Shown: positions 1 through 10,079 of the stretch, in pieces
How the letters are laid out: every line of letters starts with the position of its first letter
Position numbering within the stretch: the first letter of the stretch is position 1
Program-made: the position numbers and the translations under genes
From: Cloeon dipterum
Lineage: Eukaryota > Arthropoda > Insecta > Ephemeroptera > Baetidae
Length of the DNA stretch: 64,000 nt
Reading direction: 5' to 3'
Assembly (NCBI RefSeq): GCF_949628265.1
Contig: NC_088788.1
Coordinates: forward strand, 19,406,001 to 19,470,000
Notes under the pieces: generated by a model
Told to the model about the DNA's origin: nothing
The model's input: the letters and a program-made list of their open reading frames with translations, nothing else
Databases searched by the model: none

Positions 1-81
1 TGGCTTCAAACTCAAGTTCGCTGTTGGTAATGGGTTAATATTGAAAGGTGATTTTTACAAATTGACGCTATCGGTTTCCAG

Positions 82-1431
82 TGGCCAACTTTGCAAACCA
101 CTATTGCCTGATTTCCGAGTTCCCCTGTGCTGATGGGAAGCAGTGCACTGAGGAACTACAGATTTGCGATGGAAAAAACGACTGCAATGACAAATCTGAC
201 GAATCTCACTGTGACATGAGTATGAATTAAATATTTCTTGTTTATTCTAGCGAGATTTCCATGCTAGTAATAGGCAAAAAGAGTTGGAATATTTCTGCAT
301 TAATTACAAATTTGAAGGCTAGAATTGACAGCTGAGCATTTAAGTAAAAATCATTAAATTTGCATCAATTGTTGAACCTATTTACATAGTCTTGTTTTTT
401 TTTTGTTTTTTAAGGAAATTGATTAAAATGTCTAAAAACTTGTTTTTTGTTTTCATTGGTGTTGAAAATAAATTTAAATTAAACACGGCATTGAAATCAT
501 TTTCAGGGTGCACAGAGCAGGGTCTGACGAGTTGTCCTGACTCGCCTTTGGTTTGCTACAACGCCTCAATCAACGTGTGTTCGCGACTTATGTCTTGCCC
601 TGCAACCCAACACAAGGGCTGGACCCTGTGCAAGGATGGCAAGGCGTGCTACCGTAGGGAGCAGCGCTGCGACCAGGCCTACGACTGCGACGATCAGTCA
701 GATGAGCTCGACTGCAAAAGCTCAGAAGAAGCCTTCTTCCTCTGCGATGACTGGACCAAGTGGATTCCCAGCGCCAAGGTCTGTGATGGCAGCAACGACT
801 GTGGTGACCACTCTGATGAAGAGTGCTGCGTCAATGTGAGTTCATAATTAAATTTAATTTGATAGGTGGGGTGAAATTAGGTAATATCCATCATTGGCGT
901 TTTTTCCTGTTTTTATTGCTATAAACAGTTTTGCATTTTTTTGCATTACCAAATCAGCTAACACTGTTTGAGCTCGCATTTATATTTATTGTTCCACGGA
1001 AAAGACACTCGTATTGTAATTACACTAAACTTTTCTTGTAGCCCTCTCTTGAGACAGCGATGATTGTTGGCTGTCTGTCGTGCAGCCTGATCTTCATCCT
1101 GCTCACCTCTTACTTCTTCTTTGGCTACGGGCAGCCCCCGGAGAGCTCGTTGATGGACGGCAGTTGTTCGTCCCTTCGGCCGTCGCTCAACATCTCGGGC
1201 CCGTCGTCCTATTTTCTGTTCCGTGAGCCGCCCCCGCCCTACTTTTCTGAGCCACACCCCAATCGGAGGCGGTACCGCCGCCACCGGAGGCGAGTGTCGC
1301 CCACCGCCGCTCAGGCGGCAACTGAGCAGGGCAACTTGCCACCTGGCAACGCGCGGGATCAGCCTGAGGCCAATCCCTCGGAAGAGGCTACCAAAAGTAC
1401 TGATGAGTCACCTTCTGGCTCTGCTGCTTGA
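82..1431 (+). CDS. LDL-receptor class A membrane protein with PPPY tail (3' part, LDLRAD3-like)
   Basis: Three exons are visible: 82-219, 507-835 and 1042-1431 (stop TGA), joined in consistent phase; the 5' end lies outside the window. The protein carries three LDL-receptor class A modules, each ending in the calcium-binding pattern C-D-x4-DC-x3-SDE (for example CDGKNDCNDKSDESHC). The last exon starts with a hydrophobic segment (MIVGCLSCSLIFILLTSYFFF) that fits a single membrane span. A short cytoplasmic tail follows, with the motif EPPPPYFSE (a PPxY WW-domain ligand) and an Arg-rich stretch. Three LDLa modules, one span and a PPxY tail match vertebrate LDLRAD3, which recruits Nedd4-family ubiquitin ligases. 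That assignment is inference from architecture. An LRP fragment is less likely because the tail ends so soon after the membrane and no EGF or propeller repeats are seen. Confidence 0.82.
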
Positions 1432-3070
1432 ATTCTTTCCCTCTGGACGCTGATAATTGCAACAGTGATGGCCTTGAAATACAGCAATCAAATATGAAGC
1501 CTTTGAATCTTGAATTAGAAATTGAGGTTTCGGATAATACAAATTAAGAACTGTATTTTGCGTTTTTTGTATTTGAATTGTATGTGGTCAAACTAAATAT
1601 TTGTGTTGCAATTTTCATGCGTCATGTCTTTGGAAATTCTAAATTCGTTATATAACCTCAAGCAATTAAGAAAGTCGCGAAAAAATTTATATTTCCTCTA
1701 GGAAATATGATGAATGAGGCTGTTTTTCCTACTAATGCAAGGCCATTTGTGTGTTGATTTTTTCTCAATCTGCCTATCACAGTGAAATGCAAAAGAAAGG
1801 CATCTAGTCCATGCTGATTAGTTCTGAATGAGGTTAAACAAAACTTACAGTACATTTAAGTAAGGATCTGATTAGTGGCCAACACATTTATGATATAATT
1901 TCTTTTTATCTTCTAATGACAGACTCCTGGACGTTCCGTCCTCAGCCTTAATCATGTTACGCCAATGTAATCTGATTTGATACGTGATCGTGAGTTTTCA
2001 AAATCATGCTCAGTGAGCTCGTAATTGATGTAGCATAATTATAATATGTTGAAATGTCATTTTTACTTTTTCAGCATTTCTCATTCGTCTCCAATTTCTA
2101 CTCTGTGCATCACGTTGTTAATGCACGAAAGCAAATCGAAATACACGCCTTGTGATTAATTTGTATGTTATATTTTATTATTTATAAACGCTGTTAACAC
2201 TATGTTTTGATTTAAAAAATTTTAAATAATAAAAATTAGCCTGTAAATTATGTCCTGTATTTAATAGTTTCTTCCGTCAAATTCCCACCATCGTAATTTC
2301 AGTGTTTAATTCATTCACTAATTTTAATGCACCCTGTTCTTAACGATTCAAAATTAGATTTTGCCTAATTTATGAAAGTGATCAAAAATCGGGTAGTTAT
2401 TTGACTATAAAAGCAAATCAAAATAAAACAATAATAACATAAAATGATCAACTTTCTGATTCGCACAAACTTAATTTTTTTTCTTTTGAAATAATAGATG
2501 GTACAGTATTACTATCCTTCGGAAGTTATGTTACATAGTTAATAAATTCGAAAAAAATTGATTTTAACATTTTAAACTTAATTACGTTATGAGAATATTC
2601 TAATAAAGTCAAATTGATGCTAAAATTCTATTTTTCTGCAAAGGAAATATTAGCCTAGGCTGGGAATGTGGGAATATAATTTTTAAGAAAGTAGGAAAAA
2701 GTAGTCTTGAGATTTATTTCGATCCCCGGGTAAAAATAGTATCTCACTATCTTTAGATGTAATTTGTCCAACGACTAAATTAATTTTTAGTTGCAAAAAA
2801 GCAGCAAGTCTGCTTGACTGTTGACAGCACTACCACAGCACAGTAGCAGGAGGTAAAGTGTGTGAAGCGCTGTCGCTAGTGCAGCTCAACCCCACCACAG
2901 CTGCACATAACTCCTTTCCTACACTCCCTTCACTACTTCACTCTGTAGGAACATTGTCAACAAATCACACGGTTCACTGTTTCGACTTTCAAAAGCGTGA
3001 AATCTCGACACTCAGCGGCTTCGTTGGTCTAGTTTTGATCTCGCAGAGAAAAGAAAAACAAGAAGTCAAG
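1432..3070. other. 3' UTR and intergenic region before the PDZ gene
   Basis: AT-rich sequence without a credible coding exon. A candidate polyadenylation signal AATAAA at 2228-2233 could end the LDLa transcript. The stretch from about 2815 to 3070 is less AT-rich and probably holds the 5' UTR and promoter of the downstream PDZ gene; no TATA box is obvious. Confidence 0.5.
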
Positions 3071-4347
3071 ATGTGCGCGAAAATGGCTTTCCAGCACCAG
3101 GCGGGCACCGCCATGGAGTGTCTCAGTGTGAGTTTTCCTGCTTCTGATATCATACATACAATACAAATCGGCAAACAAAACAATCATACCACTCCCAGAA
3201 AAGACCCTTTCATGCTTCCTTATTTCGCAGATCCCGATCACTCTGCACAAGGAAAGTGGCCTGGACTCAGAGGGCAAGGAGGTGCTCAAATGCGGCTTCC
3301 GCATCGGCGGCGGCATCGACCAGGACTACAGAAAAAGTCCTCAGGGCTACACTGACAATGTGAGAATGCCGCTCCCTTTTTTGCTTCACGTAATCATGTG
3401 GGGTTCGACGGAGAGCATGAACGCACCTACAATATTTTGAGTTTGACTACTTAGACATGCCTTTCCACAAGCATGATGGCCGATTGTGGGCCGAGTTTCT
3501 CTATATTTTTCCATGATGAAGACCCTAAAAATTATTTCGGAAGGGACTTTTAAAAACTGTATTATTGAGAGAGTCTAGCGCTAAAGAGGCTAACTGTGAT
3601 TGGGAGTTGCAACTTCATTAAATTAAAATTGAACAGGTCATATGAGCAGTTGAAAAGTCAAAAAATTTAATAATAACACAAAAAGGGCAGTATGGAATAT
3701 TGAAAATAGTAGCTTTTTTGGCTCCTTTCACAGCGCTTGGAACCTTATTATGTATCGGCCAGTGGTACTCTAGCAGCTGATTTACTTAAAAAAAGTCATT
3801 TTAAAGCACAGTGCCGAAAACTAGGTTTATAAATTTCATGATGAATTTTAATTCTGGGCATTTTTCTCTAGACGAAAAAATGTCAATTATTATAGTTAGA
3901 TGTTAATATTGTTCCTCTAATAAATTTCACTAGAGCACAAACAAATATTGAACGCTCTAAACACACTTTTAAGCATGCATATTCTACAGTTTTTCCTGAG
4001 GATAAATATGTACATAATAATTAAATATAATATCCATATCCTCGCAACAAATAAATATGTATTCGGCGTTTCCACTGACTTCTTGTTTTTGCTGTTGCAG
4101 GGGATATACGTAACAGAGGTACACGACGGGAGTCCAGCAGCAAAAGCAGGGCTTCGGATGCATGATAAAATATTACAGGTAAAGTTTCTCATTGCAATTT
4201 TATTTGAACGCTCTGACAATTTGCTTCACTCATCAGTGTAATGGCTACGATTTCACGATGGTGACGCACAAAAAAGCTGTCGACTACATCAAGAAGCACC
4301 CAGTTTTGAATTTATTAGTGGCAAGGAAGGGTGTGACCTCAACTTAG
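3071..4347 (+). CDS. TAX1BP3: Single-PDZ protein, Tax1-binding protein 3 (TIP-1) homologue
   Basis: Four coding exons: 3071-3127, 3231-3359, 4101-4178 and 4237-4347, all joined in phase 0, giving a 124-residue protein close to the human length. It is essentially one PDZ domain. The carboxylate-binding region reads CGFRIGGGIDQD, with GIYVTEVHDGSP, AGLRMHDKIL, CNGYDF and TMVTHKKAVDYI following, in the order expected for TIP-1. In vertebrates TIP-1 binds C-terminal PDZ ligands (beta-catenin, Kir2.3, rhotekin) and blocks their scaffolding because it has no second module. The first exon is a short non-PDZ leader. The start ATG follows an A-rich context (gtcaagATG) and is the first in the exon. Identification is from sequence memory. 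Confidence 0.93.
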
Positions 4348-5396
4348 ATGTTGAATCCCGTTTTGTTTTTCGTTTCATGTGTATATTTTAAATGATGGGT
4401 CAACCTTCACTCGCTTACGATAACATCAATTATTGTGTACATTCCTTTATGCTATTTGGACAGATTTCTGTCGAAACGAATGATTCCTATTTTGTGTGAA
4501 ACGCCTCAAGTCGAAAGGCGAGCACCTTTCAATCATTTCCGCTTCAATTCTTGTGCATAATTATACTTCATTAATTCCTCACGAACAAAACCCGATAAGA
4601 ATCAACTTCACTTGGAGCTGAGTGCCAAAGATCTGCTGCAATCATACACGCACACTGCATGCGCGAATCGAGCGCCGATTCGCCCAATTTGCCATACAAA
4701 TATACTAGGATTATTCAATGCATTGGTATGTAATAAGTAAAGTGTCGTAGGTCGTGAAGAAAAATTCAAGTGGATGCTGCCCAGGTTTAAACTGGCGGCT
4801 CCAGCGAAATGCTACTAAGTCAAGTATTTAATTAAGAGCTTCTGAGCAACTTAAATGGCAGCTCCCTCTTCGGGAGCTATTGTATCGTCAGAGAATTCGT
4901 TTGAATTAGTCTGAGCGATTTGTTGTGTGTTCTTGAACGTCAAAATGTGTTTTTTGGTATGACTTACGAAAATTCTCTTGAAGGCAGCAAATTCAATGAC
5001 TGGCATCTAAGCTTTTCATTTTTATTTATTTTTTAATTAAATTAATTCATAAAAGATTGCCAAACTCGTCAAAGACCAGATTTTCTATGCTGCATAACAA
5101 CTAAATGATGTCCAAGCGTAGTTTAGCCAGAAACTTGCCGCAAGAGATTAGCTTTCGACGTTGATAATCAAGAGTGGATCAAATTTTTACAGAATCATTA
5201 TAAAATCAGTATTATAGATTGAGTGTTTCATGAAACGGAATTTTATTGTGATCAAAATTCGGCAGTATTGGAACAGTGACGAACATTAAAAAGTTCAAAA
5301 GACAACATTTTTGTTTTAATTCTCGAGAACCTTTTTTAGTGACGATAGTGCTGGTTTAAAAAGTGTAATAATATAAAAAATACCAAAAATACATGC
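4348..5396. other. Intergenic/3' UTR, no gene seen
   Basis: AT-rich, no splice-bounded open frame and no recognised RNA. It separates the convergent PDZ gene and the minus-strand secreted-protein gene. A TTTATT at 5242-5247 reads as AATAAA on the minus strand, about 150 nt past the secreted-protein stop, and is its likely polyadenylation signal. Confidence 0.5.
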
Positions 5397-5919
5397 TTAA
5401 CCATGATGGTGGAATGCCTTCCCGTGTTTCTTGATGATGACTTTCACCGCCGGCTTGTGGTAGTGGCTGTGTCCGCTGGGTCCACTAGACCCTGAAGAAG
5501 ACCCAGACGAGGAACTCCCGGATCCAGAAGAAGTAGGAGCTCCATAGGAGCTGCTCGGCTTCTTCTTGTAGCCGTGGTACTTGATGATTTTGACCTTGGT
5601 GTGGCTAGCTGCTGGTAGGTAGAACGGTTTCTTTGGCTTTGCGTAGTGGTAACCTGAGCCGCTCGAGCCTGACGAGCTGCTCCCGCTGCTTGAGCCACTA
5701 CTAGAGCTGCTCACGTCGTAATGATGCTTGCTGAATGGCTCAGCTAACACCAGGGTGCACACCAGACAGCCCACCACCAGGGCAAAAATGCTTGTGACCT
5801 GCAGAATTTTTAGCATATTGATAAACCTTCAAAAAAGATAATACATATTTGCATTACTTTTGTGGGAAAAAGTTATTCAAAAGGATTCATAAAACAAGAA
5901 AAAATAAGCGATATTATAT

Positions 5920-6004
<85 letters not shown>

Positions 6005-6221
6005 TACTCAAATTTAATCGTGAGGCCAGTTCTAGTGAATGAACTGAATGTTTTAATTGCGTAACGCTTTATATTAAAATCCAAATAATGGAGTTTTTCT
6101 TTCGATTAAATACATCACTAAAATTGGTTTAAATTTGATTGAGTACTAAAATTATCAGATTTAAAATTTCTAAAAGAAAAAAGTTATTCTCTATGCGATA
6201 TATTGCACGTCATACCTGCAT
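5397..6221 (-). CDS. Small secreted Ser/Gly/His-rich protein, cuticle-like
   Basis: Two coding exons on the minus strand. Exon 1 is only ATG CAG (6221-6216), followed by GTATGA. Exon 2 runs 5798-5397 after the acceptor TTCTGCAG. Together they give 135 residues starting MQVTSIFALVVGCLVCTLVLA, a clear signal peptide. The mature part alternates Ser/Gly runs, Lys-rich stretches (KVKIIKYHGYKKK and KVIIKKHGKAFHHHG) and Tyr-His segments. No known domain is visible. A one- or two-codon first exon followed by the signal peptide is common in insect cuticular and other secreted structural proteins, so a role in cuticle or extracellular matrix is plausible but unproven. An alternative unspliced start at 5816 would give MLKILQV; the spliced model is preferred because it has good splice sites and a TATA box at the right distance. 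Confidence 0.75.
5924..6001. repeat. (AT)n microsatellite in an intron
   Basis: A run of about 39 uninterrupted TA dinucleotides lies in the single intron (5799-6215) of the secreted-protein gene. Length polymorphism between individuals is expected. Confidence 0.97.
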
Positions 6222-6276
6222 CTTGTGCTGCTCTGCCACCGAAAGAGATTGGTGCTTTTGGTGAGGCAGTCGGCCT

Positions 6277-6283
6277 CTTTATA
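6277..6283 (-). promoter_or_regulatory. TATA box of the secreted Ser/Gly-rich gene
   Basis: On the minus strand the sequence reads TATAAAG about 56 nt upstream of the start codon at 6221. This leaves room for a transcription start near 6250 and a 5' UTR of about 30 nt, as usual for abundantly expressed structural protein genes. Confidence 0.6.
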
Positions 6284-7889
6284 CTAAAAATTTGGTCCAA
6301 TTATTTGGTGCACGCATTCAGATGATCATGTGTATTTTGTGGAAACAATAGAGGAATTGCGACGATCGGAGTAATTTCATTGTTCAGCTAAATTGAGATT
6401 GCATTTTAACGAGAGGATATTTTGCAAATCATTCATTCATAATTTTGCTTTCAAAAAGCGGAAATTAAAAAATTATAAATATTATTACCAATAAAAATGT
6501 CTTCCTCCTGCGTGCATTTCGATTTTCTGCACTTTTTACATTGATTTTGCACCGACTGCAAGACCAATATGAAAGGTGTTCCCATAAAATAACAATTCCG
6601 ATTTTTAGAAGTCTAATTTTTTTATCAAATTTCACCAGGTTCCTGTTTATGGATAAAAGTGAAAACTTTTTAATTTGAATTTTACTGGCAAGCGAGGCCA
6701 AAAACACAATTCAAATTTATAGGAAGAATTTGAAATTTTATCTTCCACAAGAAGAAAGCATAATAAAATGCTTTGAAGACTTGTAAGCATTTCACAAAAT
6801 TGAGCGTATAAATGATATGCTTTCAAAATTTAGCCAATAGCATTAAAAGTCGGAATATGAATGTAAATGCGCCCATGTTATCCGTTCGCGGTGTTATTGG
6901 GACCCGGATTTCAGCATTCGTGCTAGTGCAGTGCGCGCCCTTCCCGGTCCTCAGACAGGGATAAAATGAGAAAAAAAATTGATGGCTACTAAAAATGAAA
7001 CTGCAAGGAAATTCTTCTCAGCACATTTATTTAGGACTAAAATAAAAATGAAAAGAAAAGCATGATTTACAATCACTAAATTTGCTGTAAGTAAAATATA
7101 ATATCACCAACAAGTCGCGAAGAATGAAATACTGAAGCAAATACATTCATTATTCTCATTAGTAATACACAATCAGTACACAATGAATAATTAAGAAGAC
7201 AACAAAAATTTAACAACAACAGAGGACCAAAATATATGTACACTAACTCATTTTAAGTAAGTCTCAGATATAATACAGCAACCAAAATCACTTGCATGGA
7301 AACGATAATGTTCAGCAGCGTTGTCAGTGAAATTCTTGCAGAGTCGATATTATTTTTGATGATACATAATTCCTACAAGCGTAAATGGGACCTTTGACAT
7401 GATCCTCCACCTTCTATGTTGAACAGGAGAATAACATCGCGGACACTTGGTTTATCGTGAAAAGCTCGCAGATATTTTATGATTGTGATTATTGTGACTT
7501 GTAGGAAGCAGTTATAAGTATATCAATGTGTGCCTGATATTAAATTTAGCAAACCAACAAAATTTCAGGTTCCAATCATCGCATTTCAAAACTGCATTAT
7601 TGTCATTGCGAGGTTGAATTCGAGTTGCCTTGGTATTAACACAATCTGCATCCTCATAACTGTGTCTTAGAAACAACGTAATCGTGTCTGCAGTTGAGGG
7701 GACATCAATTTTCAAATGCGCAAGCTACAAATAGGGAAATACAATTTTTCTCCCCAATACTTTCAGGTGAAATACACACACATCTAGATATATTTGATAA
7801 TTTTTGGTGGTAATGATACACATGAATGCTGGAATCAAGTACAAAATTTGAACTCTTGCCACTGAAATGGCCATCTGGAATTTACAAAA
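6284..7889. other. Intergenic region and 3' UTR of the DHHC gene
   Basis: AT-rich sequence holding one copy of a dispersed repeat (6868-6966, listed separately). The part nearest 7889 is probably the 3' UTR of the minus-strand palmitoyltransferase; a minus-strand AATAAA lies at 7027-7032. No other gene is supported. Confidence 0.45.
6868..6966 (+). repeat. Dispersed 99-bp repeat, copy 1
   Basis: These 99 bp match 54555-54653 in inverted orientation with 7 mismatches and no gaps by hand alignment. The segment is GC-rich (GCAGTGCGCGCCCTTCCCGG) in an AT-rich surrounding. No terminal inverted repeat, poly(A) tail or clear tRNA promoter box was recognised, so the class of element is open. Confidence 0.85.
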
Positions 7890-9295
7890 TCAGACCGAAT
7901 GCAAATACGACTCCACTTTGCTGCGCAGCTGTGGGCTGGAGAAAGGCGAAAACCAAGCCAACGAGAAGCGACCAAACACCGACTGGATGCTCTTCCACCG
8001 ACTTTTCTTTACCCACCGTGCTTCCTCCTTCTTCAATTGTTCTATGCCCTGTAAATTTATATAAAAATTACGACGCATTCATCAGAACCCACATAGATTT
8101 TAAAGCTGAAATTATTACTTTTCAACGCATACTTCCGTAGTAATTCTTCAAAAGAATTGAAAACGTATTTTTGTACTATAAGGATGTTTGGCTTAATTTT
8201 AAAACCCGGTTATTCCCATACCAGTCACAACTGATTTTGAAATTTTACCGTTTCATCGTGCCAGATGGCCTGCATTTGGGTTCCTAGCATGACTGCGGTG
8301 AAGATAGCGAACAGAAGAGCTTCAAACACGAGGAACAAAAGAAATACAACCGTAGCTGGTGGCGAATACACCGAACACTCCTTCCACTCGTGGCGAATGC
8401 AGAAGATGAAGTGGTTCACCGACAAGAAGAGAGCGTGTATGGAAATTAAAGCTATGTAGAACTGCAAAGATCAGAATGTAGCAAACGTGAGTCCAGTGTG
8501 CGAGATCAACTCACTGTGAACAAGACAAAGTATTTCTGGTTGTTCTCTCCAACACAGTTGTTCACCCATGGACAGTGATGATCCATTTTCCTGATGCACC
8601 TGTCAATCATAGACATATTATAACGGGCTGATAAAAGTGAATTAAAATTATTACCTCTGACAAACTGAACAATGGTGAGCTCGTTCAGGCTTAATGCTGC
8701 AACACTTTGGGCATTTAAAAATTACCTGCCCTTCTCGGAATCCCATCATGGATATCATCTCCTTGGTGGCATTTCCTTTAGGCACAGCTCCCTGCATTGA
8801 AGAGACAAAGAACTGCGCTTGATTTTCCGACATTTAGTGCAATGCAATATCTGATTTCAAGTAGAGTAGATGTCTGTTCATTAATATGCCTTCGTAGCGG
8901 TCCTTTCATGCACGTGTTCTATTCATAGAGTGCGCTCAGCAAAATTATGTACATACATACACTTACCGGATCAGTGAACATGGTGCGCAGATGAGAAGCA
9001 AAGGCCAGGAATGCAAACAACTGAAAAATAACCAGGTTGATGGTCGAGTAGATGGGATATGGGCTCGGCAGCAACATCACATAGACCACCACGAATTCTG
9101 CATACAAAATTAGCATCCAAGTCATGATAGCACAAATGATGCCGCATATGTCCTGAAAGGAAGCAACACCGTGTATTGAAAACCAAGATCTATGGCGACG
9201 TAAGTTCTCACCTTGATGCACCAAACCATGCCATTGCAGCATCGGTTGTGGAGGTCCGGCTCTCTTTTGTAAGAGAGGCGTTCGTACTCGATCAT
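7890..9295 (-). CDS. ZDHHC3: DHHC palmitoyltransferase, ZDHHC3/7 (GODZ) homologue
   Basis: Six coding exons on the minus strand: 9295-9212, 9152-8967, 8791-8655, 8599-8515, 8461-8249 and 8048-7890. They give 287 residues against about 299 in human ZDHHC3. The protein transfers palmitate to cysteines of Golgi-transiting proteins. Visible in order: two N-terminal membrane spans (exon 2), the DPG motif ([14 protein letters not shown]), the Cys-rich domain [20 protein letters not shown], the catalytic [13 protein letters not shown] split over two exons, two further spans, and the conserved tail [18 protein letters not shown]. The start at 9295 is the first in-frame ATG before the conserved [15 protein letters not shown]. 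Resemblance to ZDHHC3/7 runs the whole length, so the subgroup call is firm. Confidence 0.96.
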
Positions 9296-10079
9296 ATTCA
9301 CACAATTTTCGGAAAGCAGGAGTGAAGATCAATTATTAAGATTTCATTCATCTGGGCACGGTCTTGTTGCTGTTGACGCGTAGTTCACTGCATTTGGCGC
9401 ACGGTTCTCAGGGTTAAAAGCCTCAAAGGCGAAGGACAGTAGAAGATGCAAATGAAAGAGCCATTGCAGTCCTACTCACAAGCCAAATTGGAGTTAATAA
9501 ATGTCTCGACAAACTTGAGATCGGGATAAAATTTGAAAAATTTGCATTTCAGCGCAGCTGATTGTGTTTAGCAGCGGGGGAGTGGCCACCATGTGTGCTG
9601 CTGCCACCTCACGGCAGCTTCCCGGTTAGCATTTTAGCATTCATTTAGTAGGCACTCTACAACAAAAACAATCATCGAGTCGCTTTCTCTTCATCGTGGG
9701 ATTTATTTTTCTGCTAATTAGGTGAGGTCGTAGTTTACAATAAATTTTGTGTACGCATGTGTTATTTAGAGGAGATCAAAAGTAATAGTTCCTTTCAATT
9801 TAAAACTAAAAAAATTGTATTGCAAGATATCTCTACCATGCTGTAATGGCGATAGTCAAACGTCTGCCTTAACGGCCGTAACACGTGCAGTCATCATTTG
9901 TTCACTGTATAGAATTACTTACTCTGAGGGAATTAGAAGGGCTAGTGTAAGATCAAAGTATTTCTCTAGCTTGAGAAAACATACTAGAGATGTTGGAGGT
10001 TTAAAATTTACAAAATCATTTTCACAGGTGCTTCAAATTTGGGCTTTTGTTCAGCTTTACGCTGCAACAATCCATCCTC
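9296..10079. promoter_or_regulatory. Shared divergent promoter region of ZDHHC3 and Jarid2
   Basis: About 0.8 kb separates the two start codons in head-to-head orientation. It must contain the 5' UTRs and start sites of both genes. Around 10020-10027 a pyrimidine-rich tract and CAG (TTTTCACAG) look like the acceptor of the exon carrying the Jarid2 start codon, implying a non-coding first exon upstream. No TATA box was recognised for either gene. Confidence 0.5.
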
